Source: Bacteroidales bacterium
GTDB taxonomy: Bacteria; Bacteroidota; Bacteroidia; Bacteroidales; UBA932
DNA: 64,000 bases
NCBI GenBank assembly: GCA_024402135.1
Contig: JAKSJN010000005.1
Span: 1-64,000 of the forward strand
Direction: 5' to 3'
Shown here: in pieces, positions 14,904 to 22,262 of the stretch
How the letters are laid out: each line of letters begins with the position of its first letter
Position numbering within the stretch: position 1 is the first letter of the stretch
Notes under the pieces: model-generated
Seen by the model: only the letters and a program-made list of their open reading frames with translations
Told to the model about the DNA's origin: nothing
Databases searched by the model: none
Made by a program: the position numbers and the translations under genes

Positions 14904-15857
14904 CTAGAGTCCGAGAAGAATCTCCTTGATTATGGTCTGGGCTGAAACGACGCGGTTTGCAGCCTCCTGGATAACGATTGACTGAGGACTCTCGATCACG
15001 TCGTCTGTAACGATCATGTTGCGGCGGACAGGAAGGCAGTGCATGAAGTATGCGTTGTTGGTGAGAGCCATCTTGCGGGCATCTACTGTCCAGCTGCGGT
15101 CCATGCTGAGTACCTTGCCGTAGTTCTCTGCCTCGTATGCTGACCAGTTCTTGGCATAGATGAAGTCAGCGCCCTCGAATGCCTTGTCCTGGTCGTACTC
15201 GATGGTAGCGTTGCCGGTGAACTTAGGGTCGAGCTCATATCCGTGAGGGTGGGTGATGACGAACTCATAGTCGGTCATGTTGATACCCTCTGCGAATGAG
15301 TTTGGAACTGCCTGCGGAAGTGACTTTGGATGAGGTGCCCAGGTCATTACTACCTTTGGACGCTCCTTCTTCTTGAACTCCTCGATGGTGATGATGTCGG
15401 CAAATGTCTGGAGAGGATGCACGGTAGCAGTCTCCATGCTGAATACAGGCTTGCCGGAGTACTGGATGAACTGGTTGAGGATAAGCTCGGTGTAGTCGTC
15501 GTTGCGGTTTTCGAAACGTGCGAATGAACGAACGCCGATCATGTCGCAGTAGCTTCCCATGACAGGGATGGCCTCGAGCAGATGCTCAGGCTTGTCGCCG
15601 TCCATGATGACGCCGCGCTCGGTCTCGAGCTTCCAGGCTCCCTGGTTGACGTCAAGGACAATCACATTCATTCCAAGGTTCATTGCTGCCTTCTGGGTAC
15701 TGAGGCGGGTGCGCAGGCTGGAATTGAAGAAGATCATGAGCAACGTGCGGTTGCGTCCGAGTTCCTGGTCTGCGAATGGGTTTGCCTTTACGTACAGGGC
15801 CTTTTCAACGGCCTGCTTGATGTCGCCAAGCTGGGTGATGGATGTGAAATGTCTCAT
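14904..15857 (-). CDS. argF': N-succinylornithine carbamoyltransferase
   Basis: 317 aa, very close along its length to the Bacteroides fragilis enzyme known from crystal structures as a succinylornithine transcarbamylase. The carbamoyl-phosphate loop reads NSSLRTRLST (residues 45-54), and MHCLPVRRN is the C-terminal active-site loop. Residue 90 is Pro (GDKPEHLLEA), the position reported to separate succinyl- from acetylornithine enzymes (Glu in the latter). It makes N-succinylcitrulline. Its start overlaps the argD stop by 1 nt, so the two are translationally coupled. Confidence 0.9.
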   Translation of the reverse strand: MRHFTSITQLGDIKQAVEKALYVKANPFADQELGRNRTLLMIFFNSSLRTRLSTQKAAMNLGMNVIVLDVNQGAWKLETERGVIMDGDKPEHLLEAIPVMGSYCDMIGVRSFARFENRNDDYTELILNQFIQYSGKPVFSMETATVHPLQTFADIITIEEFKKKERPKVVMTWAPHPKSLPQAVPNSFAEGINMTDYEFVITHPHGYELDPKFTGNATIEYDQDKAFEGADFIYAKNWSAYEAENYGKVLSMDRSWTVDARKMALTNNAYFMHCLPVRRNMIVTDDVIESPQSIVIQEAANRVVSAQTIIKEILLGL

Positions 15858-16981
15858 TACTTTGTCAGTTCGTTGTATGCGTTGATGAAACTGTCTGCGG
15901 TCTCCTCGGAAACGGTGAGGGATGGAAGGATGCGGATTACTCCGGCTCCGGCTGCTCCTGTGAAGAAATGCTTCTCGAACAGGAGTCTGTCGCGCAGACC
16001 GATAAATTCTTCCTTGAGTTCAAGTCCGATCATGAGACCCTTTCCGCGGTACTCCTTGAGGCTGTGATGGCCCTCGAGTGCTGCTCTGAAGCGCTCTCCG
16101 ATCTTTGCTGCGTTCTCTACGAGGTGCTCGTTCTCGATGATGTCAAGAACCGCGAGAGCACCGGTACATGCGAGGTGGTTGCCTCCGAATGTGGTGCCGA
16201 GCATGCCGTACTCAGCCTTGACCTTTGGCGAGATGAGCACACCTCCGATAGGAAAACCGTTAGCCATACCCTTTGCAGTGGTGACGATGTCAGCCTCGAT
16301 GCCGGCGTGCTGATGTGCGAAGAACTTTCCGGTACGGCCATATCCCGACTGGATCTCGTCGAGAATGAGCATGGTGCCGAACTTGTCGCAGAGGTCTCTG
16401 AGTGATCTGAGGAAGTTGTCGGTAGGTTCATAGATGCCGGCAACGCCCTGGATGCCCTCGATGATGACACCTGCGTACTGGCCGCTTGCGAGCTCCTTCT
16501 CGACTGCCTCGATGTCGTTCAGAGGAACGAAGGTCACGTTGGAATTCTTGTTGAACGGAGCCTGGATCTTCGGATTGTCGGTCGCCGATACTGCACCTGA
16601 AGTACGTCCGTGGAAGGCCTTGCTGAAAGCGAGGATCTTTGGACGTCCGGTGTGGAATGATGCTACCTTGAAAGCGTTCTCGTTTGCCTCGGCTCCGCTG
16701 TTGCAGAGGAAGAGGCTGTGCTCAGTGTATCCGCTGACCTGGCCCAGACGGCTTGCAAGCTCCTTCTGGATGGAGTTCTGGACAGCGTTTGAGTAGAATC
16801 CGAGCTTGTTGAGCTGTGCGGTCAGCATCTCCACATAGTGAGGATGGCAGTGACCGACGCTGATTACGGCATGACCGCCGTAGAGATCAGTATATACCTG
16901 GCCTTTATCGTCCCAGAGGGTGGTGTCCAGACCCTTTACCGGCTCGATGTCCCAGAGTTTGTAAGTCTTGAAAAGTTCCAT
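15857..16981 (-). CDS. argD: N-acylornithine aminotransferase
   Basis: 374 aa, class III PLP aminotransferase. GAEANENAFKVA binds the cofactor phosphate region, LDEIQSGYGRTG contains the PLP-nitrogen Asp, and TTAKGMANGFPIGG carries the Schiff-base Lys. Converts N-acylglutamate semialdehyde to N-acylornithine. Overlaps argC and argF' by 1 nt on each side. Confidence 0.9.
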   Translation of the reverse strand: MELFKTYKLWDIEPVKGLDTTLWDDKGQVYTDLYGGHAVISVGHCHPHYVEMLTAQLNKLGFYSNAVQNSIQKELASRLGQVSGYTEHSLFLCNSGAEANENAFKVASFHTGRPKILAFSKAFHGRTSGAVSATDNPKIQAPFNKNSNVTFVPLNDIEAVEKELASGQYAGVIIEGIQGVAGIYEPTDNFLRSLRDLCDKFGTMLILDEIQSGYGRTGKFFAHQHAGIEADIVTTAKGMANGFPIGGVLISPKVKAEYGMLGTTFGGNHLACTGALAVLDIIENEHLVENAAKIGERFRAALEGHHSLKEYRGKGLMIGLELKEEFIGLRDRLLFEKHFFTGAAGAGVIRILPSLTVSEETADSFINAYNELTK

Positions 16982-17943
16982 TAGAATGCTGATGCTTTAA
17001 GTTTGAGGCCGGTGTTCTCCGGAAGTCCGAAGATGATGTTCATGTTCTGGACAGCCTGGCCCGATGCTCCCTTGAGGAGATTGTCGATGACTGACGAGAT
17101 GACGAGCTTCTTGCCGTGCTTCTCGACGTTGACGAGGCACTTGTTGGTGTTTACTACCTGTTTGAGGTCGATAGGGAAGTCTGCCACGTGGGTGAATGCT
17201 GCGCCCTCGTAGTAGTTGCGGTACAGCTGGAGAGCCTCTTCGCCTTCGAGCTCGCAGTCGACGGTCGCACTGACAAAGATGCCGCGTGCGAAGTCACCGC
17301 GCATAGGCACGAAGTTGATGTCGGCTTCGAAACCAGGCTGAAGGATGCCCATGTCGCGGCGGATCTCCTTGAGGTGCTGGTGCTCGAATACCTTGTATGT
17401 TGACAGGTTGTTGTTGCGCCAGCTGAAATGGGTGGTCGCACCAGGCTTCACGCCTGCACCTGTCGATCCTGTGATCGCGGTGATGTTGATCTCGCTGTTC
17501 AGCAGACCTGCGGCAGCAAGCGGAAGAAGCGCAAGCTGGATGGCGGTCGCGAAACATCCGGGGTTGGCAACGAGCTTCGCGCCGCGGATCTTTGCGATCT
17601 GCATCTCGGGAAGGCCGTATACGAATCCTTCGCTCTCGTCGCGGAAATCCTGGGCGAGGTCTACGACCTTGAGGTTCTCAGGACGCGCGTTCTCCTGCCA
17701 GAATCCAGCGCTCTTGCCATGCGCCGAGCACATGAAGAGAACGTCGATGGCGTTGAGGTCGAAACTGTCGCTGAAGAGCATGTCGGTGTCGCCGTAGAGG
17801 CCCTCGTGGACCTTCCAGAGCGGATTTCCGGCATTGCTCTCGGAATGCACGAATGTCACTTCCACCTCGGGGTGGTTGATGAGGATTCTGAGAAGCTCGC
17901 CTGCAGTATAGCCTGCACCGCCGATGATACCTACCTTGATCAT
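16981..17943 (-). CDS. argC: N-acylglutamyl-phosphate reductase
   Basis: 320 aa from ATG 17943 (MIKVGIIGGAGYTAGELLR); a longer open frame runs upstream into argG and is rejected because it adds a basic, low-complexity 37-residue extension. GGAGYTAGE is the NADP-binding loop, and NPGCFATA contains the catalytic Cys. Follows the argG stop by 1 nt. Confidence 0.92.
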   Translation of the reverse strand: MIKVGIIGGAGYTAGELLRILINHPEVEVTFVHSESNAGNPLWKVHEGLYGDTDMLFSDSFDLNAIDVLFMCSAHGKSAGFWQENARPENLKVVDLAQDFRDESEGFVYGLPEMQIAKIRGAKLVANPGCFATAIQLALLPLAAAGLLNSEINITAITGSTGAGVKPGATTHFSWRNNNLSTYKVFEHQHLKEIRRDMGILQPGFEADINFVPMRGDFARGIFVSATVDCELEGEEALQLYRNYYEGAAFTHVADFPIDLKQVVNTNKCLVNVEKHGKKLVISSVIDNLLKGASGQAVQNMNIIFGLPENTGLKLKASAF

Positions 17944-17944
17944 A

Positions 17945-19147
17945 TTAAATCTGCTCGTCCTTGTGGTTGCCGTAGTAAACGCGGAGTGGGGTAGAGGTGA
18001 CCTTGATGAAGCCCTTTGCCTCCTCTGCGGTCCAGCCCTTCTGGGTCTCGCCATACTCGCCGAGCTTGCTCTTTACGAGGTCGTCAGCTGAATCTACACC
18101 TACGGTAGAGAAGCCGTAAGGGCGGAGTTCGAGGGTTACGGTACCGTTGACGTTGCGCTGGCTGTTCTCGAGCATGGCCTCGATGTCACGCATCACAGGC
18201 TCGAGATACTGGCTCTCGTGAAGGAACATTCCGTACCAGTTTGCAACCTGGTCCTTCCAGTACTGCTGCCACTTGCTGAGGGTGAACTTCTCGAGGAACT
18301 TGTGTGCGCCGATGATGAGCATTGGAGCAGCTGCCTCGAAGCCTACGCGGCCTTTGATTCCGATGATGGTGTCGCCGACGTGCATGTCGCGGCCGATGCC
18401 GTATGCTGCGCCGATCTCTTCAACAGCCTGGATGGCTGCGATCTTGTCCTCATAGTCCTTGCCGTTGACTGATGCGAGCTCGCCGTTCTTGAAGCCGAGG
18501 CTGAGGATTTCGCTGCCCTCGCGCTTTACCTGCTTGAGGTAAGCGGTCTCAGGAAGACCCTGACGTGAGTCGAGGATCTCGCCGCCGCAGATGCTGGTTC
18601 CCCAGATGCCGACGTTGTATGAATACTTGAGCTTTGCGAAGTCTGCGTTGAATCCGTTTGCGTTGAGGTAGTCCACCTCGTCCTTGCGGCTGAGGTTGCC
18701 GTCGCGGGTAAGGGTGATGATCTCCATGTCAGGACACATCACAAGGAAGGTCATGTCGAAACGTACCTGGTCATTGCCGGCTCCGGTAGAACCGTGTGCG
18801 ATTGCTGATGCGCCGATCTCCTTTGCATAGCGTGCGATAGCCATGCCCTGGAAGATACGCTCCGAAGACACTGAGATTGGATAGGTTCCGTTGCGGAGGA
18901 CGTTTCCATAGACCATGTAGCGGAGGCTCTTGTCATAGTACTCCTTGGTCACGTCGAGGGTAACGTACTTGGTTGCTCCGAGCTTGTATGCGTTCTCCTC
19001 GTTAGTCTTGAGCTGCTCCGGGCTGAAACCGCCGGTGTTGGCGCATGCTGCATGTACTTCATAACCTTTCTCCTTTGCCAGATACATCACGGTATAGGAG
19101 GTATCCAGACCGCCGCTGAATGCGACAACTACTTTCTTCTTGCTCAT
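17945..19147 (-). CDS. argG: Argininosuccinate synthase
   Basis: 400 aa from ATG 19147. AFSGGLDTS near residue 8 is the PP-loop ATP site; GSTGAGNDQVRFD and the EVDYLNANG region fit the family. It joins citrulline and aspartate. The longer upstream frame overlaps the GNAT gene and is rejected. It sits second in the operon, although it acts after the genes that follow. argH is not in the window. Confidence 0.92.
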   Translation of the reverse strand: MSKKKVVVAFSGGLDTSYTVMYLAKEKGYEVHAACANTGGFSPEQLKTNEENAYKLGATKYVTLDVTKEYYDKSLRYMVYGNVLRNGTYPISVSSERIFQGMAIARYAKEIGASAIAHGSTGAGNDQVRFDMTFLVMCPDMEIITLTRDGNLSRKDEVDYLNANGFNADFAKLKYSYNVGIWGTSICGGEILDSRQGLPETAYLKQVKREGSEILSLGFKNGELASVNGKDYEDKIAAIQAVEEIGAAYGIGRDMHVGDTIIGIKGRVGFEAAAPMLIIGAHKFLEKFTLSKWQQYWKDQVANWYGMFLHESQYLEPVMRDIEAMLENSQRNVNGTVTLELRPYGFSTVGVDSADDLVKSKLGEYGETQKGWTAEEAKGFIKVTSTPLRVYYGNHKDEQI

Positions 19148-19164
19148 ATGTCTATTGTTTTTTT

Positions 19165-19719
19165 TTATTCTACTGTAATTGTGATATGTTCCTTCGGGTC
19201 GAAGAGGAGGCCGGTGCAGATGCATCTCTGGAAGTTGTTCTCCTCGAGGATGTGATAGTTCTTGCAGCCCTGGCAGCCCTTCCAGAATTCAGGGTCGTCG
19301 GTCAGCTCAGAGAAAGGAACAGGACGGAAGCCAAGAGAATAGTTCATCTTCATGACTGCCGCGCCGGTGGTGATGCTGAATATCTTTGCGTCAGGGAACT
19401 TCTCGCGGCTGAGGTCGAAGATACGCTTCTTGATACTCTTTGCGAGTCCGAGGCCGCGGAACTTGTGGGCCACGATCAAGCCGGAATTAGCTACAAACTG
19501 CTTTCCGCCCCAGCTCTCGATGTATGAGAATCCGGCGAACTCCTCGCCGTCAGCTATCGCGATGACAGCCTTTCCTGCTTTCATCTTCTCGATGATGTAC
19601 TCAGGGGTTCTCTTTGCGATACCTGTACCGCGCTCCTGGGCGGATACAAAGACCTCATCGCAGATGGCCTGAGCAAACTTTGCGTGGCTTTCGTCAGCCA
19701 CCAATACTTCAATTTTCAT
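19165..19719 (-). CDS. GNAT acyltransferase, probable N-acylglutamate synthase of the arginine operon
   Basis: 184 aa. GNAT fold with a FAGFSYIESW strand, an acyl-CoA loop VAHKFRGLGLAKSIKKR (Q/RxxGxG/A type), and a Cys-rich C-terminus (GCQGC, CIC) not usual for plain GNATs. First gene of the arginine operon, where Bacteroides species also have such a gene and where ArgA activity is otherwise missing. The inferred reaction is transfer of an acetyl or succinyl group to glutamate; the succinyl-type carbamoyltransferase downstream argues for succinyl-CoA. The Cys cluster could bind a metal. Confidence 0.7.
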   Translation of the reverse strand: MKIEVLVADESHAKFAQAICDEVFVSAQERGTGIAKRTPEYIIEKMKAGKAVIAIADGEEFAGFSYIESWGGKQFVANSGLIVAHKFRGLGLAKSIKKRIFDLSREKFPDAKIFSITTGAAVMKMNYSLGFRPVPFSELTDDPEFWKGCQGCKNYHILEENNFQRCICTGLLFDPKEHITITVE

Positions 19720-19846
19720 ATGTTGTCTTTACTTCTTTTCAGTTCGTTTTATTCAATACGTCCGGGCAAAAGACCGCCCTAACGGCAAGACAAACCTAGA
19801 TTGTCCATTGCAATTGACGTGGGGAAAATGTGTTTCCAAGGGTATG

Positions 19847-19893
19847 GGAGGACAGGTTCCGCCGAACCTTCCTCCTATCTTCGGGCACGAAGA
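19847..19893 (-). promoter_or_regulatory. Structured leader of the arginine operon (two hairpins)
   Basis: Within the leader of about 210 nt two stems stand out: GGAGG-AC-AGGTTC / GAACCT-T-CCTCC (19847-19875, loop CGCC) and TCTTCG / CGAAGA (19878-19893, loop GGCA). No ARG-box operator was recognised. Could be a cis-regulatory RNA sensing arginine, or simply a stable 5' UTR. Confidence 0.45.
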
Positions 19894-19934
19894 GAAGTGC
19901 CACGTATGTAACCTGAATTGGTCATAAGCGGCGC

Positions 19935-19965
19935 AAAGATAATCAATCCATTTTAACTTTTCAAC
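19935..19965 (-). promoter_or_regulatory. Promoter of the arginine operon
   Basis: On the minus strand: TTG (19963-19965), 20-nt spacer, TATCTTTG (19935-19942), a full -7 match. It lies just past the stop codon of tadA. Confidence 0.75.
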
Positions 19966-19982
19966 CTATATTATAGGGAAAG

Positions 19983-20417
19983 TTACCTTTTTGACTTGAA
20001 ATAGGAGCTTACAAGACCGGAACATTCCTCGTCCATAAGACCATTCTCGACCACTGTCTTGGGATGGAGAAGGGAAGGGGAGAACAGGCTGAAACCGCGT
20101 TTCGGGTCGGAGGCACCGTAGACGATACGGCCGATCTGGGCCCACGCAAGAGCTGCGGCGCACATGGGACAAGGCTCGACGGTGACGTATAATGTACAGT
20201 CGTTCAGATATTTGCCTCCTTTGGCTTCCGTGGCGGAAGTGATTGCGATCATCTCGGCATGGGCAGTTGGATCGTTGAGCTTCTCGGTCATGTTGTGGCC
20301 ACGGGCTATCACGCGGCCTTTGCAGACTATGACAGCGCCGATCGGCACCTCATCCTCACGCATGGCCTCACGTGCCTCTGCGAGAGCCTCTTTCATGTAT
20401 CTTTCGTCCTGTTCCAT
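19983..20417 (-). CDS. tadA: tRNA adenosine(34) deaminase
   Basis: 144 aa from ATG 20417 (MEQDERYMKEAL); a start at 20432 would add five residues. HAEMIAI carries the zinc His and catalytic Glu, and EPCPMCAAAL the two zinc Cys. Makes inosine at the wobble position of tRNA-Arg. A much longer open frame in the same register continues upstream through the opposite-strand permease gene; its sequence is composition-biased shadow and is not part of the protein. Confidence 0.9.
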   Translation of the reverse strand: MEQDERYMKEALAEAREAMREDEVPIGAVIVCKGRVIARGHNMTEKLNDPTAHAEMIAITSATEAKGGKYLNDCTLYVTVEPCPMCAAALAWAQIGRIVYGASDPKRGFSLFSPSLLHPKTVVENGLMDEECSGLVSSYFKSKR

Positions 20418-20494
20418 GGTTTCTCTTTTCATGACAAAGATAGTCAGAAGATGTTTTGAAACCTTCCTTTGTGCGTTATTTCGAAACAACTTCT

Positions 20495-20502
20495 TAATTT
20501 TG
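20495..20502 (+). promoter_or_regulatory. -7 box of the ABC importer operon, nearly leaderless
   Basis: TAATTTTG is a full match to TAnnTTTG and ends only 5 nt before the ATG at 20508, so the mRNA would begin at or within a few nucleotides of the start codon. Confidence 0.6.
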
Positions 20503-20507
20503 CCGTC

Positions 20508-21476
20508 ATGAGAAAGACCCTGACAATCATCATCTGCCTTGTATGCCTGGCTGCATTTGCGCTGGCGGACATGCTGATGGGTGATGTCCATGTCAGTCTT
20601 TTTCATCCCGATGACCTTGGACGCACGCTGCTGCTGGATTTCCGTCTGCCGCGAGTCGTCACTGCGATTCTGGCAGGAGCCGGTCTGGCGCTGTCCGGAC
20701 TCCAGATGCAGAGCATATTCCGCAACCCTCTCGCCGACCCTCACATAATGGGTGTCAGCGCCGGTGCCGGCTTCGGTGCCGCGCTGGTTTCGATGGCCAT
20801 CCCTTCTGCGGGAATGCTGGCCCTCTCGGCACATGTCGGAACAGCAGTAGCCGCGATGCTTGGCGCAGCCCTTTCCTCTCTGGTCATAATCTTGATTTCC
20901 AGGCGTTTCGGTGACTCGTCGACCATGCTTGTCTTCGGCGTCCTGCTTGGGTATATCTTCAGCGCGGCAAGCTCCGTGATCAGCTATTTCGCATCGGCCA
21001 GGGACCTGAAGGTGTTCTACAGCTGGTCGGCGGGAAGCTTCTCGGCCAATTCGTGGGTCGCCATTGCGGTGCTGGCCCTGGCTCTGCTGATTTCTGTCGT
21101 TCTGGCTGTCATGAATATGCATGCTCTGGACGCATTGCTTTTCGGTGATGAGTATGCACGTCTTGGAGGCTTGAATGTCAAACGCTCCCGCATGATTTCC
21201 ATCGTATCCTGCTGTGTGTTTACCGGAGCGGCTACGGCCCTCTGTGGTCCCCTTGGTTTCGTCGGCATAATCAGCCCCCATATCGCCCGTTCGATGACCG
21301 GATCATCCGTGCACAGTAACATGATCGTTCCTGTCATGCTTGTCGGTGCTGTCATCTGTCTTGCCGCAGATGTGCTGTCGCTTGCATGGAGTATTCCGCT
21401 TCCGGTCGGAAGTACAATGTCGCTGATAGGAATACCGGTTGTGTTCTATATATTGATAAAGGATAGAAATGCTTGA
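20508..21476 (+). CDS. FecCD/BtuC-type ABC transporter permease
   Basis: 322 aa from ATG 20508. Hydrophobic throughout, about nine or ten membrane segments. LPRVVTAILAGAGLALSGLQMQ, NPLADPHIMGVSAGA and CGPLGFVGIISPHIAR are conserved in permeases for iron-siderophore, haem or vitamin B12 uptake. Overlaps the ATPase gene by 8 bp. No substrate-binding protein or TonB receptor is adjacent, so the ligand is open. Confidence 0.85.
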   Translation: MRKTLTIIICLVCLAAFALADMLMGDVHVSLFHPDDLGRTLLLDFRLPRVVTAILAGAGLALSGLQMQSIFRNPLADPHIMGVSAGAGFGAALVSMAIPSAGMLALSAHVGTAVAAMLGAALSSLVIILISRRFGDSSTMLVFGVLLGYIFSAASSVISYFASARDLKVFYSWSAGSFSANSWVAIAVLALALLISVVLAVMNMHALDALLFGDEYARLGGLNVKRSRMISIVSCCVFTGAATALCGPLGFVGIISPHIARSMTGSSVHSNMIVPVMLVGAVICLAADVLSLAWSIPLPVGSTMSLIGIPVVFYILIKDRNA

Positions 21477-22176
21477 TATAAAGGAACTTGTAACCGGCTA
21501 TCCCGGCCGCGTGATGCCTACCCGGTGGAACTTTTCGCTGGGTTGTGGGGAATGCGTCCTTCTTGCCGGCTCCAACGGTAGCGGAAAGAGTACCTTGCTG
21601 AAGACGCTGGCCGGCCTGATCTATCCTGTTTCGGGTGGAATCCTGCTTGATGGCCATGCTCTTTCTTTTCCTTCCGACAACGGAACAATAATGCTTGTCC
21701 CTACCCGTTTACCCAAAGTCAAAGGCTTTACAGTCAAAGATTTCCTTGCGGCTGGAACCTTGGCGGGAAGATTTCTCGGGCGTCTGTCTCCTGAAGAGGC
21801 CGGTGCCATTGACGAGGCTCTGGATATGCTCGGAATCCGGAATCTGTCGGGCCGTGACATCTCCGGCCTGAGTGACGGAGAATTCCAGAAAGCCTGTATC
21901 GCTGCCGCCCTGTCACGCCGTCCGAAGGTCCTGCTGCTGGATGAACCGACGGCTTTCCTTGATGTCGAGAGCCGCATTTCAGTCTTGAAGACGCTGAGAA
22001 ATATTGCTGACCGGGGATGCATTGTCGTCTTTTCTTCCCACGATGTTGTTGATTCACTGAAGGTTGCGACGCGTGTCATCGCTATTAGCCATGATGGCTC
22101 CCAGGTCGTTTCCGATACGACACCTGAGTCGATGTCCGCTGCTGTGGAGTCAAGCTTCAGTAATTGCTTTGCGTAG
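21469..22176 (+). CDS. ABC transporter ATP-binding protein of the FecE/BtuD type
   Basis: 235 aa. Walker A GSNGSGKST (about residues 36-44), signature LSDGEFQKACIAAAL, Walker B VLLLDEPTAFLD, and the H-loop SSHD. Energises the permease encoded just upstream. Its last residues reach within 90 bp of polA. Confidence 0.88.
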   Translation: MLDIKELVTGYPGRVMPTRWNFSLGCGECVLLAGSNGSGKSTLLKTLAGLIYPVSGGILLDGHALSFPSDNGTIMLVPTRLPKVKGFTVKDFLAAGTLAGRFLGRLSPEEAGAIDEALDMLGIRNLSGRDISGLSDGEFQKACIAAALSRRPKVLLLDEPTAFLDVESRISVLKTLRNIADRGCIVVFSSHDVVDSLKVATRVIAISHDGSQVVSDTTPESMSAAVESSFSNCFA

Positions 22177-22207
22177 CAAATCTGTTTGGTCATTTTTTCA
22201 TCACTCC

Positions 22208-22237
22208 TTGAAACCCCAAGAAAAACACCTATATTTG
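22208..22237 (+). promoter_or_regulatory. Promoter of polA
   Basis: TTG (22208-22210), 19-nt spacer, TATATTTG (22230-22237, full -7 match), 25 nt before the start codon. Confidence 0.7.
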
Positions 22238-22262
22238 AAACTTTCGTGACAAAAAGTTTCAA

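Noticed and set aside
20433-21281. Apparent 280-residue N-terminal extension of TadA
   Set aside because: It is opposite the FecCD permease gene and has Gln/Arg/His-rich shadow composition; TadA is full length from 20417.
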